64,000 nucleotides of DNA, from positions 1-64,000 of the forward strand of contig SZWC01000521.1 in the NCBI GenBank assembly GCA_023375785.1, read 5' to 3'. Positions 44,118-55,430 of this stretch are shown piece by piece. The translations under genes were made by a program, and so were the position numbers. The stretch comes from Penium margaritaceum. Its lineage: Eukaryota > Streptophyta > Zygnematophyceae > Desmidiales > Peniaceae. The notes below the pieces were generated by a model, which saw only the letters and a program-made list of their open reading frames with translations, had not been told where the DNA came from and searched no databases. Numbering within the stretch: the first letter of the stretch is position 1; every line of letters starts with the position of its first letter.

Positions 44118-45605
44118 TTGGTTCAAAAGGAGCCAACTTCTATCGCAGAGGCACTCACTTGGCCTGACAAAATAGAGTGGGACCAAGCAGTTCGCAGTGA
44201 ACTCAGCTCCATCGAGGAGAATGGGACATGGGTGTTGGTGGACAGACCTGCCAGGGCTCATGTTGTGGGTTTCAAGTGGGTGCTGAAAGTAAAAGGGAAA
44301 CAGGTTGGCAAGATAGACAAGTACAAGGCACGGGTGGTAGAAAAGGGGTTCTTCCAAAGGCTTGGCGCAGAGTACAATGAGACCTTTGCTCACGTTGTGA
44401 CGTTCGCTTCCATCCGGTCAATACTCGCCATTGCTGCTACCAAGAATATGGAGGTCCACCAAATAGATGTCAAGACAGCCTTCCTTTACAGCAAACTTGA
44501 CAAGGAGGTACAGATGGAGGTTCCGAAGGGGGTTGATGCTCCCAAGGGCAAGGTGTGCAGATTGGTGAAGGCGCTCTATGGGCTAAAACAAGCGCCAAGA
44601 CTTTGGTACCAGGAGATGGACACGTTCATGGCCAAAGAGTCCTTCATGCACTGCGAGAATGACTCTAGCATGCACGTGCATGAGAGCAACAAAGGGACTA
44701 TTTTGGTCGCCTTGTATGTTGATGACTTGATTCTATGCTCTTCTTCAACGCAGTTGCTAGACAATCTCAAGGGGCAGCTGAGTAGCAGATTCGAGATGAA
44801 GGACATGGATCCTCTTGAATTCTATCTTGGAATTTCCATCAAGCGCAATAGAGCAGCAGGTACCATCATCTCCATGTCCCCATCCAACGAAGTGGAGAAA
44901 ACTGACATGCTAGGCATCCCATATCAGTCTGCAGTGGGCAGTCTGATGCATGCCATGGTCGCCACCCGACCAGATATAGCCCATGCTGTTGGGCAGATGA
45001 GCCGGGTTGTTGCCAATCCCGGTCCACTTCATTGGCAGGCCATGAAGTGCATCATGCACTACCTTTAGGGGACGCGGCAAGTGGGGCTCCAGTTTGGAGG
45101 CATCGCTGGATCCGTGTCACTCTACCTCATGTGTTACACTGATGCTGATTAAGGAGGGAACATTGATGACGAAAAATATACCTCTGGCTTCGTGTGTATG
45201 CTGAGTGGAGGTGTAGTCAGTTGGGCAAGTCGCAAGGAGGAATGTGTCTCTTTTTCAACAGCTGAATCTGAGTACATCGCCTTGGCTGAGGTATGTTAAG
45301 AGATGCAGTGCCTACGAAGCCTGCTCTTTGAGATTAAGGAACCACAAGCAATGGCAACGGTCATCAAGATTGACAACATGAGCGCGATTGACATGTCCAA
45401 GAACCCCGTCCTGTCTAGGCGCATAAGGCACATCGAGATCGGCTACCACTATGCTCGAGACTTGGTCTACAAGCAGACAGTGGAGCTTGAGTATTTTGGT
45501 ACCAAGTTGAACCAGGCTGATATGCTTGCAAAGCCACTTGACAAGGATTTCCACCAGGGGGGCAGGCAAAGTATTGGCATGGTCAATGCAAGTGATGATG
45601 AATGT
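44118..45605 (+). pseudogene. E reverse transcriptase and RNase H, fossil
   Basis: A 316-residue frame (44118-45068) has NGTWVLVDRPARAHVVGFKW, VHQIDVKTAFLYSKLDKEV, the catalytic LYVDDLILCSSS, and SLMHAMVATRPDIAHAVGQM. RNase H follows (45100-45605), with STAESEYIALAEV-type and DNMSAIDMSKNPVLSRR motifs, and the element then runs into its purine tract. Confidence 0.9.
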
Positions 45606-45640
45606 TGATGCTCACTAAGGTAAAATACAAGGGAGAGATT

Positions 45641-46293
45641 TATTGATAGTTTTTGCCCCTTGTTCATTGTTTCAGGATGGATCAAGAATGCTCTGCCCCT
45701 TGTGAAGGTATGACCCCTGGATCCGCTGTGATGTGACTCAACTATGCTCTGTCTCATATGAGATATGACCTGTGACTACGCAATGTGGATGAGTGGTTAC
45801 CTTGGCCATTTTGTTGATTTGGCCAAGTTAGAGGTCAGGAGTTTGATCCTGGTCCCATGTACATCTTTTGTGCTATGGAAGCTTCCAAGAAAGAAAGTCC
45901 GTAGCTTCTTGGACGCTACATGGTTGGTCTGTCACCTTGACACTAGGATGCTTATGTGTCAAGCCCATAGTGCGAGTCTATTGGTGATGTGGCTGGTTCA
46001 GGCCACTTCCCAGGAATGTGCTTTGGAGTTCTAAGACTAGATAGACAACAATAAAATGAATTGTCTTGCATCCTGATCAATTAACCCTTGCTTGATGCTC
46101 TCTTGCGTATCCATGACTTGAGCTCTTCATGAGATGTTATGCTGAGGCATTAGCACTCTTGGAGGTGAAGTGTATGCCTGATCAAGTTTGGGGTGCATGA
46201 CACATGTCAAGAAAGGAATAAGGCCTCAAAACCTTTGTGAGCTTTTCGGTTTCTTGGCTTCTCTGCCAGAGGTGTTAGCTCTATAGCAAACAG
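45641..46293 (+). repeat. 3' LTR of E
   Basis: 653 bp, starting just after the purine tract and ending AACA before GTTCT. It carries the tRNA-like unit at about 45775-45860. Confidence 0.9.
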
Positions 46294-46298
46294 TTCTT

Positions 46299-47262
46299 GT
46301 GCTTCATCCACACCCGCTGGTGCTGGCACTTCTACTGCTGCCTATACTGCTATCTCTCTTGCTTTCGCTGCACGTGCTACTATACCATGCAAGCATGAAT
46401 TCTTCTCCCAACCGCCAGTTCTCTGTCCTGGTTTTACCTTCTCCTCATGAGAGGTGCACCTCATCGCTTGGACTTAGGGTAAACGCATCTGGGAGTACTA
46501 CTTTCCTCCTGATCCCTTTGCTAATCCACCCTTCACCCCTATTCATTCTGAAGCTGCTCCCACCGTACGTGCTTGTTTTTTTGCTGCGGTTGAGCACCTT
46601 GTAGATGATGTTGGAATTTTCAACACTGATCCCTTTGCTAGCCGCCTTGTTGATCCTGTTGGTGCTTACACCATGCTTTGCCACCGCACCACCATCACCG
46701 GCCAGATGGCACAAAGCGCCCTCACTATGCAGTTCAACATGCTTCTGATGCGTGCTGACAAGACCGCGGATGCATACCGGGCCCGCGATGTGAAGCTCCT
46801 TTGCGAGCTTAGTGATGCTACACCAGGGAAATCATCTATTGTCCTCACAATGGCCAATGGGCTCATACCTGAGCTCTCAGACCTTCTCCGCGATGTCCAT
46901 GCCGATGAGCTGGAGTAGCTTGCCTCCCTGTTGTTCCCACCGAAGTCTCCCCCTGGTGTTGGCACACTCTGGGACGTCACCGCGGAGCATCTTGCCTTGT
47001 GATGGGCCAGTCTCCAGAAGAAACGCCTTTACCACTTTGCTATTATAGGGATCGTTATGTTCAACATCGCTTGTCTCCGTCCTCATCCTCCACTTCTTAT
47101 TTTGCCACCTCTTCTAGTGCCACATTCAAAGTCTCTACTCTGACCTCACAAAGTCGTTGCCGTGGCAAGGCCTCTGCCCCCGCGTCCGGAGTCCCAGGCA
47201 AAGCAGTCTGCTGGAAGTGTGGCTCCTCCCGCTCTCCACCTGCGCTTGTCCCACTCCTTTAG
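46299..47262 (+). pseudogene. O2 gag-like remnant with zinc-knuckle start, family unassigned
   Basis: An 81-residue open frame (46673-46918) encodes a helical region with MAQSALTMQFNMLLMRADKT and LMANGLIPELSDLL-type residues. Further on comes a basic stretch, SRCRGKASAPASG, and KAVCWKCGSS (about 47190-47225), resembling the first half of a CCHC knuckle. The layout, helical capsid then basic linker then knuckle, argues for gag rather than a host gene, but I cannot name the family. Confidence 0.5.
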
Positions 47263-47903
47263 ATGATCTTCACCTCGCCCACGCCATGTGTACGCACTGG
47301 AGACACACCTCTACCACCTCCGTTTGCATTTGGGACCAGATCTACCTCCACAATATCATCTGCGCAAGGGCATGCTGGCTTAGAGAGCAGAGGCAACGCA
47401 TAGTGAGCGTGTACGTTGGCACTAAGCACACGAGAAATCCACTTCTATTCCTCTCTTGTGCTTGCTTCCCTCGCGGCAGCAATGCTCCAGCTCCACCTGA
47501 TTCATCCATGGCTACTACTGGATTAGCAACTGGTGAGCTAGTCTAGCCTTTGTGATCCTGCATGCCTCATGCCTGAGTTTGAAGACCTAAATGAGACCTT
47601 GAAGTCAAGGCTGGGTATTTCTGATTGGCATAGTGTGTGCACAAACGTGGAACCGGCCTAGAGGTAAAATTAGGATCACGCACGGAATTCCCGGGTGCCT
47701 GAGCGCCGGCGAGCGAAGCTCGCCGGCCGACGGATGGGCTCGATAAGCAGGTCCCACCCCGTAGAGCTACTCCCTGTTCTCTCATAACACTCGTAGCTAG
47801 TGCGATGGCAAATCCATGGCTGTCACTCACCCAACCCTATCGCCCACAAACTTGTGTCGTATTTTATGAAACAAGTTACATTAGAATTGTGTCGTTCTCC
47901 TTA
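47263..47903. other. Unassigned; contains a strong hairpin and may be the LTR of J
   Basis: No coding motif. 47705-47727 is a perfect 10-bp stem (GCCGGCGAGC) with a GAA loop. The segment ends at the J primer site, so the part from about 47550 may be J's 5' LTR, though no partner is present. Confidence 0.4.
47705..47727. repeat. GC-rich hairpin, 10-bp stem and 3-nt loop
   Basis: GCCGGCGAGC, GAA, GCTCGCCGGC: perfect pairing over ten bases. The context is a likely LTR. It resembles the short hairpins in the TRIM LTR and the C LTR. Confidence 0.75.
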
Positions 47904-49578
47904 TGGTATCAGAACACAGTACGTTGGGTTATTGCTTATCAGTGCAATCCGTGAAATCAATGGACGGCCCTAAAAACGGCTTTGATCCACAACGGTGCCA
48001 TTTTCTGCCGCTGTAGGAGGCCAAGGTCGTCGCAATAGGTTGCGTAGAGCTCACCAAACCCTGCGTAGTTGGGGAGGAGCCAGATAGGCGTGGATTGCAT
48101 AGACATGGGGGCGGTACCCACCAAGATGACACGTCACGTGAAACGCCCGTGAGGGGGACTGCCAACGCAGCAACATTGTAGCAGCAACGCAACAACAATA
48201 GGGCACTAGGGACCACTCTCCCTCCTTACCAAGGGTGAGAAGAGTAAGGGTGGAAGCCATGAGCCATCCGGGCTCCGTTCCACTCGGTGGCACAAACCAA
48301 GGAGGCGGCCCAAACCCCAATGGCAGCCAGCCCTCCAATCCACCCGCCACCACAGTAACATGGGAGGAGCTGTCCAAGATCATGATGCAAAAGGACATAG
48401 CCCCTCCCCCGCTCCACACGCATTATTTCCTTGCCTAGAAGCATATCTTCCTTGCGTAGGCCGCCAATGACGGCTTCAATTAAGTCTACTTGTCACCAGC
48501 GGTGAAGGATGCAGACGAGCGTGTACTTCTGTGTACCTTCAACACTCTCGTACGGGCGTTGCACGATAGTAAAGCCTACGCCTTTCACCACCTCTGCTTT
48601 GGCGGAAAGGCCGAGGATCCCGCAAATCCATGCAGCAAAGCCTGTTGACCCCATGAGGCCTGACAACATCTCGCGACTCGGCAGGAGGAACAAGGTATGG
48701 CCTTGGTCATCACACTCCACGACAAGCTGTACAGGCTGTACCCCAAGTCATGAGCGCGCATCTTAGATGACTGGGATGCATCAAAGGATATCCTTGGTCG
48801 GATTCTAGGGCTTGGCGCATCTTGCTCACTGCTGGAGTGGTTGGATCCGGTCCTCCTTAATCTGGGCAAACCCTACAGGGAGTTCCCGAGGATGCTGATG
48901 AGGAGACTACATCAACACCGACATCGAGAACACGGACCTGGCGGAGGTTTTTAAGGAAGTATGCCACGATGAAGACATACAGCATGGGGAAACATGGGAC
49001 AATGAGACCCCAACGGGCAGCGTTTTTTTTCACCACGCAGTGGCAGGCCCACCTACAGGCTCCAGCGCAGGAGGTGGAGGAGGTGGAGGGGGCCAAGGAG
49101 GAAAATCAAGCAGAGGGCGAGGTCATAGTCGGGGTGCAGAAGGTAGCACCTGCAACTACTACGGGCAAGCTGGATGCTACTGGCAGGAGTGCCCACAGTT
49201 GCAGCACATCATGACTCCATCAGCACAGTAGTAGCCATATCAGGCACAGCAGTTCCACCGCGCTCAACTCAATCAAGAGCTACAGCCACCTGCCTGGTCG
49301 AGGCCGGCCCCCATGGGACCACATGCACCGGCCCCATTTGGAGCAGCCACGTTTCCATCACCCTCATTGGAGCTACCACTGGCATCCCCAATGGTCTAGG
49401 GACTATCGCCACCATTCTACCAGGGACCACCACCATAGTACGAGGGGCCGTTCTACGTGCCGCCATACTCTGCTACACCGGTTCCCACACCTGTGTGGGA
49501 ATAACACATTTATTCAGCAATAGTAGACGCGTAGCAGCCAGCTCCAACACCTCCTGTTGGATGGACTACACCCTTGGA
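47904..49578 (+). mobile_element. J: 5' part of an LTR element with primer site and gag, truncated at D1
   Basis: TGGTATCAGAAC (47904-47915) is a near-standard tRNA-Met primer site. Plus-strand gag remains follow: a P/N/G-rich start (48258-48350), TWEELSKIMMQKD, then worn sequence and a G-rich spacer. The knuckle-like CNYYGQAGCYWQECPQLQ (about 49150-49205) comes next, and then a proline-rich tail. No pol is seen, because D1 sequence begins at about 49579. Several breaks; the family is unassigned. Confidence 0.6.
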
Positions 49579-49584
49579 GCTCTC

Positions 49585-51300
49585 CTTGTCCTTTAGCGGC
49601 TTGGTTGGTGTAAGGTTCATTATGTACGTCACTGTCCGTGCCGCCTCCGCCCAATACCATTGTGCAAGGCCGACGTCACTCAACATGGATCGCACCATGT
49701 CAAGGATTGTGCAATTTTCTCTCTCTTTCACGCCATTTTGCTCCGGGGAGTGTGGAGTTGTTTTCTGCCATTCAATCCTCTTGCTCTTTATCCATCCAAG
49801 GCAGCCCGCATATTCACACATATCTGTGTGTACCAGTGCCAAATTTGTTGATACCCACGTCTCCTTGGTCACAAACAGATGTTGTGTTGACTTGATGATG
49901 ACGCGTGGCTCATACACCGTCTCCTTGGTTTCATCAAGGCCACTGATTTGGAGATCCCGCACCACCTCTCTCTTTGCCATCTCCTTCACCGTCAATGGAG
50001 AAATATGGCAAAGTCGGCACTGCCACTGGTCCAGGTCTCCTTCATCCTTCGTTGCAAGATTGGTGGCGTTGGACCCCGTCCGGCTGCCCAGGATGTTTGC
50101 TCGTAGCAGGTGCAAATTGTCCTCCCTCTTGGCACGTGCAATCACCTCGCCTTTGTCCTCCTTGCGGGTGACGGCCTTCTTCTTTGTGAAGAGCATCTCA
50201 AGTCCCTTGTCGGTAACGTGGATGATGAAGAGCAGGTTTGCCCCAAAGTTGAGCATGTGGAGCACGTCGTGGATTGTGCTCATGACAGGTTTGCAGTCCA
50301 CAATTGACTCAATGTGGACGTTTCCCTCACTGATGGCCACCTCTGTTTTGCCATTGTCCACTGTCATGCGTCTATCCAAGGTGCCGTATGTGACGAATGC
50401 CACTTTGTTGCATTGGGCGTGGTGGCCTGATCCGGAGTCAATGACGGCATCTCCCGGATCCTTCAAGTCGATGGAGTTGTACGCCATGAGGGCGTGCTCA
50501 TTGTTTTTCCCGCTCTGCTACAACCGGAATGGTTCCTCCTTAGGACAGTTGCATACATACTGACCCTCCTTGCCGCAGTTGAAGTACTCCCCCTTCTTGT
50601 CACCCTTCTTGATGTCCTGCTTGGTACCCTTCTACTTGTCGCTTTGGCCTCCACTGTGAGGATGAACTCTGTAAGCAGAACTTGATGCCGCTTCACTCTC
50701 TCGACCGCCACGTTGCATTCACTCTTTGCGCACAAACTCAGCAATCTTTGGGTATTTCAGCTTATCGAAAGGCCATCCACCAAGGAATGTAATCATGGGA
50801 ATCCAACTTTCCAGCAAGGCCAGAAGGAGGCCTTTTGGCCTTGCTAGAAAGTTGGATTCGACCTCCCAACCAGTGGCCATGCACTCCGTTGCGAGTGACT
50901 CAATCTGCTACATGATCTCCATGACGTTGTCACCTTCGTTGGCTCAGAGCGTGACAAGCCATTTCAAGATGAATGACTGATTGGCGAGGTTGCTTGAGTG
51001 GTAGATGGAGCAGAGTTTTGACCATGCTTCTGTGGCCACTGTGCATCCTTGTATGTGCCCAAGTTGTGGTGGGCACAATGCAGATAAAAGGAGCGCCAAC
51101 ACCTTTTTGTTGCGCTTCTTACATGCCTCCTTCACCTCAGCTGTTGCGGTCTACGGAGGAGTAGTCTCATCACCCTTCACAAGATAAAGCAGTCCCTTGT
51201 CCTTGAGAAATACCTCAAACTTCCACCTCCATAAGGAAAAGCCTGTCCCAACAAACTTAAGGACAGTACGGCTGCTCTCGAGCTCGTTGGCGGCCATGAC
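49585..51300 (-). pseudogene. D1 gag, protease and partial integrase, fossil
   Basis: A 325-residue minus-strand frame (49510-50487) begins in the protease region with VIDSGSGHHAQCNKVAFVTY. It continues to the pre-integrase (RLCHISPLTVKEMAKREV) and to integrase core residues (TTPHSPEQNGVKERENCTIL). Gag lies to the right, with the knuckle near 50560. The last residues of that frame, left of about 49579, belong to J sequence on the opposite strand. Confidence 0.8.
50799..50859. repeat. Inverted repeat, 24-bp arms with one mismatch
   Basis: Arms at 50799-50822 and 50836-50859 surround a 13-nt loop, within D1 gag. Like the F repeat at 27373-27413, it looks like a snap-back copying product (inference). 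Confidence 0.85.
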
Positions 51301-51363
51301 TTGATCTAGGAAGCGTGAAGGCAAGCTGGCTTAGGACCTCTCAACGGCATGGGCCGACAACAC

Positions 51364-52066
51364 TTAATTGGCTTGAGGGTGACTGTGCACCCTAGAGGAT
51401 CCCTAGTAGTGGCTAGTTCACACCACCAACGTTTTATGGAGAGACTGAAACTGTGGAGGCAACTAGTTCCAAGGATGGCAGAAAACTGGTCAGAGAGTGA
51501 GGCAATAGTTTTGGCCTCAATCAACTGGGCATGAACTCTTGATCAAGGCTCACAGGCAGTGGCATTTTATAGCCACTGATATAAGCTTTCCAAAACACCA
51601 AGGAATGCCAGATTTGAAGCTTCCTAGCAGATTCTATGGCTTCTAGAGTGTCCCTAGGTAGGCTGTCATTTTTCCCACCTAGGAAGGCATCCCTTCCCTC
51701 CTCTAGAAGCTTCTGCCCCTCCATAGATTCCTCAGCTTGCTTCTAGGAGGTGGGAAGGTATCCAGAAAACCAAGACACCTCTAGATGTCTTGTAGGACAA
51801 GTCACCCCTCCTAGAAGGTGTGCCACCTTCCTAGATCCTCACCTGGCCTTCTAGAAACTTAAGGAGGAACTCTAGAGGTTGAGCTAGTTTCCTGGCATCT
51901 ATTTTCCACCTCCCTTTAGGCAGGGTAGAAGTTCATCTTGTGGGACTTGAACCCGGGCCCCTGCCTCTAGAGGTGGACACCATTAACGACTAAGCCACTT
52001 GGGCTTGTTTTTTTGGTGTTCCTTTTTGGAGTCACTCCTGCCATGGTGAGGAGCATCACTCCAACA
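51364..52066 (-). repeat. 5' LTR of D1
   Basis: It matches the B and D2 LTRs, including the tRNA-like unit near 51945-52015. It ends CCAACA at 52066. Confidence 0.85.
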
Positions 52067-52069
52067 TAT

Positions 52070-53080
52070 GCAATGCTCATGGTGGTTGACCACAAGTATT
52101 GCATTGAAGATATCATACTTTACTTAAGTGGCTTTTAAAACTTCTGCCAAGGAAAAAGTACGACCATTTTTTAACAACAGCGTCAACATACACGATGTTG
52201 CATCCTCCATCACTATAGACAATAACAAAAGGTTCACTAGTAGATTTTTGCAAGAACTAATGACTCACTAGAATATTTACATCCTGCTACCAACAGCCTT
52301 CCTCCCCTCAATCGAAGGTGAGTCGGGGCACCCCAAACAGACACTCGAACAAGTGCTCCAAATTCTTTACAAGCAACATGGCAATAACAAAGCAGTCAGG
52401 CTACAGGTCACCAGTCTTACGTACCACTCTTCAACAATCACCGCAACTGGAGAGACACACTCTGAGGTGGTTTATGGAAAAATACCCTGAAATCTGACGG
52501 TTTTGTAGAGCTCGAGTAAGATACCAGAAGTCAAAATCTAACGGTGAGGCCCGCAGTGCATTTGGGATGAGACTTTCCAGACGCTTGCAAGGACATAAGT
52601 GGCCATGAAGTGTGCAGCTAACAAGCATTAGATGAACACCGAGTTCCATGTCGGTGATCGCATCCTACTCAGCTCCATAAACGTAGATTTTCAAGGGCTA
52701 GATGCCGCAAAGGTCAAACCCAAGTGGTTGGATCTGTTTGAGGAGATGCGAACAAAACTTTGACTACTGGATAGCATGGTCATGAAACTTGTGTTCCACA
52801 TTTGTGCATTTAGAATCTATCAGACCCAAATGAGAAATCTTCTGCAAGTGCTTTTGCCACCACTTATTGGAGCAGACAACGACATGGAGAACACCACCCA
52901 TTGTATTTTGAAACAATTCTTTTGTGGAGAATTCCCCCAACGTCTGATCAAGTGACTGCTATGACACCTTGCATATTAGCTAGAAGCCCTACGACAACCT
53001 ACTGGACTTCGATCATCAGATTGACAGTTATTTTCATCGGCATCGACCTACGTCTTGCAACACATTGGGACCTTATAGCT
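52070..53080 (+). pseudogene. M integrase remnant (Ty3/Gypsy) and 3' tail, fossil
   Basis: The pattern VVDHKYCIED...NNKRFTSRFLQEL...LPPLNRR/PKQTLEQVLQ...SEVVYGKIP matches the Ty3 integrase core and the sequence after it. In that family the usual forms are VVDRFSKMAHF, DRGSQFTS and HPQTDGQTERVNQTLEQ. The remaining 400 bp before the purine tract are not recognisable. Confidence 0.65.
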
Positions 53081-53217
53081 AAAAGGGGGGAAACTGTTAC
53101 ATCCCTGACATACACGAGTTCCTAAACTCTGTGCGATGGAATTCATGTTACTACATTTGTGGCCTACTGCACGTCAACCTCTAGATTTCTACATAGATAA
53201 GTCGAGGACATTTTGGA

Positions 53218-53253
53218 TGCCTTCCCTGACCTTTTAGAAGGTCAGGGAAGGCA
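53218..53253. repeat. Perfect hairpin, 16-bp stem and 4-nt loop
   Basis: TGCCTTCCCTGACCTT (53218-53233) and its exact reverse complement (53238-53253) flank TTAG. It lies in the Ty3 LTR, 123 bp from its start. Confidence 0.85.
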
Positions 53254-53447
53254 ACCACTTTCTAGAAGTGTCAATAGAACTATCGTAAACCGCATCGATG
53301 TCTCAATAGTGTTCTGTTGATGCCTCAACGACGTTGTACTTGTATACAGAAGCAGAGTGAAATTCTCAAACCATCTTGACCTCTCGGTGAAATTTCTCAA
53401 ATCAGCCTCTCACGACAAGTATCAACACAGCATCGCAAGCATCGTAC

Positions 53448-54146
53448 TGTTGGCCTGAGGGTGAGTGTGCACCCTGGAGGGTCCCTAGCAGTGGCTGTTT
53501 CACACCACCAACTGTTTTTGGAGAGACTGAAACTGTGGAGGCAACTGGTTCCAAGGATGGCAAAATCTGGTCAGAAAGTGACGCAATAGTTTTAGCCTCG
53601 ATTGACTGGGAATGAACACTTTATCAAGGCTCACAAGCAGTGGCATTTTATAGCCACTGATCTAAGCTTTCTAGAACACCAAAGCATGCCAGATTTGGAG
53701 CTTCCTAGCAGATTCTATGGCTTCTAGAGTGCTCCTTGGTAGGCTGTCCTTTTCCCACCTAGGAAGGCATCCCTTCCCTCCTCTAGAAGCTTCTGCCCCT
53801 TCCTAGATTCCTCAGCTTGCTTCTAGTAGGAGTGAAGGTGTCCAGAAGACCAAGACACCTCTAGATGCCTTGTAGGACAAGTCACCCCTTCTAGAAGGTG
53901 TGCCACCTTCCTGGACCCTCACCTGGCCTTCTAGAATCTTAAAGAGGAACTCTAGAGGTTGAGCTAGCTCCCTGGCATCTGTTTTCCACCTCCCTTGAGG
54001 CAGGACAGAAATTCATCTTGTGGGACTTGAACCCGGGCCCCTGCCTGTATAGGTGAACACCATTAACCACTAAGCCACTAAGGCTTGTCTTTTTGGTGTT
54101 CCTTTTTGGAGTCACTCCTGCCATGGTGAGGAGCATCATTTCAACA
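53448..54146 (-). repeat. 3' LTR of D2
   Basis: 699 bp, reading TGTTGGCCTGAG to TTTCAACA on the plus strand. It is preceded by CGTAC and followed by the complement of the purine tract. Confidence 0.95.
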
Positions 54147-54252
54147 ATCTCCCCCTTGCGCATCACCCATGGCAGTCGTCCATGCTCAACCTATAACTGA
54201 GGAGACTTTCTCCTCATGGGAGGCGAGCTCATAATTTATTGCTCCCTCCCAC

Positions 54253-55430
54253 TCAGCCCCATCCTTCTTGTGCAGTGCCTCCTTGAGGCTCCTCTTGCGC
54301 GAACCCAGTCCAAATGCCCTTGTTGGCATCAAATCTTTTTGTCCTTCTTCGCACACGGTTACTCGTACAGGGCTCTTGAAGCGATTGCTGTTGTTGCTGT
54401 CCTCTTTTGGCGCCATCCTCTCCAAGCGCCTGCTCCCCCTCTCTTGGAGACCTTGGAGACATCTGTTGACTCCCCACCTCCACGTCCATCTCCGGTGCTT
54501 CGGATTCCTCATCCGAACTGGCCGGAATAAAGTCTGCCGCTCGCCCATCCCTCAGGCGATGCTCTCCGGTTGGTGGTGATGCGAGGATGTCACCCTCATT
54601 CACATCCTTTGGCGTCTCCCCCTCAAGGAGTGGCATCCACTCCCCCCTCTTGGAGAGACCTGCCTCCTTGTCTGTCCAACGGCTTTTCTCGTCGAACGTG
54701 ACGTCGCGACTCCGCACAATCTGCTGCCTCCTTGGGTCAAAGAGCCGATACGCCTTGCTTCCGCTCTCATATTTAAGGAAAATACACCGGCGGATACGCA
54801 CGTCCAGCTTGCTCCGTCCCTCACGTGCCTGCACCATTGCATGTGCGACACAACCAAACGTACGGAGGTGACCCACTGTCGGCTTCCTCCCGCTCCACAC
54901 TTCTTGTGGCGTCTTCCAGGCATTGCTCTCCTTGTCCTTTAGCGTCTTGGTCGGCATGAGATTCATGATGTACGCTGCTGTCCTTGCCGCCTCCGCCCAA
55001 TACCGTTGTGTAAGGCCGGCGTCGCTCAACATGGATCGCACCATGTTAAGGATTGTGCGATTCGCTCTCTCTGCAACGCCATTCTGTTGTGGGGAGTGTG
55101 GAGTTGTTTTCTGCCACTCAATCCCCTTGCTCTTCATCCACCCAAGGCACCCCGCATATTCACCGCCGTTGTCACTCAGGAACGCCTTCACCTTCAACTC
55201 TGTTTGCCGCTCCACATCAGCCACAAACTCTTGCATGCACACAAGGACCTCACTCTTCCGCTTCATTGGTTAGAGGTAGAGTTTTCGGCTGTGGTCATCG
55301 ATGAAGGTGAGGAAGTAGCGAGCTCCGCCGATGGAGCTCTCAAGCGGTCCACACACATCTGTGTGTACCACGGCCAGTTTTGCCGATGCACGCGTCCCCT
55401 TGGCGACAAACGGCTGCCGAGTTGATTTGC
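54253..55430 (-). pseudogene. D2 integrase and linker, fossil
   Basis: A 337-residue minus-strand frame (54253-55266) has AFLSDNGGEYAGC, TPHSPQQNGVAERANRTILN, WAEAARTAAYIMNL, FGCVAHAMVQ, and the linker YESGSKAYRLFD. An acidic, Q-rich tail follows, with KRFDANKGIWTGF at its end. The first core motif (YFLTFIDDHSRKLYL) ends the neighbouring frame. There is no RT beyond it. Confidence 0.9.

Larger units (their letters stand above)
39524..46293 (+). mobile_element. E: Copia element inside O2, hosting solo LTR H in its 5' LTR
   Basis: The target duplication GTTCT is at 39519-39523 and 46294-46298. The 5' LTR is 39524-39745 plus 40727-41153 (649 bp) around H; the 3' LTR is 45641-46293 (653 bp). The primer site after the 5' LTR, AAGAGTTATGGGTCC, is a worn half-tRNA type. 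The purine tract AAGGGAGAGATT precedes the 3' LTR. All Copia domains are present: gag, protease, integrase, RT and RNase H. LTR divergence is about 11%. Roughly six or more breaks. Protein motifs resemble element C. Confidence 0.92.
25307..47550 (+). mobile_element. O2: worn LTR retrotransposon with gag remains, split by F and E
   Basis: A near-standard primer site, TCGTATCAGAGC, lies at 25307-25318. Plus-strand remnants follow in three blocks: 25319-26006, 38596-39523 and 46299-47550. F (26007-38590) and E (39524-46293), each with its own target duplication, separate them. The last block encodes a helical gag-like region and a zinc-knuckle start, CWKCG. No pol domain is seen. The family is unassigned and both outer ends are uncertain. 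It is heavily broken. Confidence 0.45.
49579..52066 (-). mobile_element. D1: truncated B-family Copia copy on the minus strand
   Basis: The 5' LTR is at about 51364-52066 (about 703 bp). Minus-strand remains are gag (50520-51300), the knuckle (about 50545-50590), protease, pre-integrase and the first half of integrase, ending at about 49579. No 3' LTR is present, so the element is cut off. The sequence and LTR belong to the same family as B and D2 but are more worn, with many breaks. The primer site is poorly conserved. Confidence 0.85.

Noticed and set aside
46673-46918. A host protein-coding exon
   Set aside because: It lies in a layer with a primer-like site upstream and a zinc-knuckle start downstream, so a gag remnant is more likely, though not proven.
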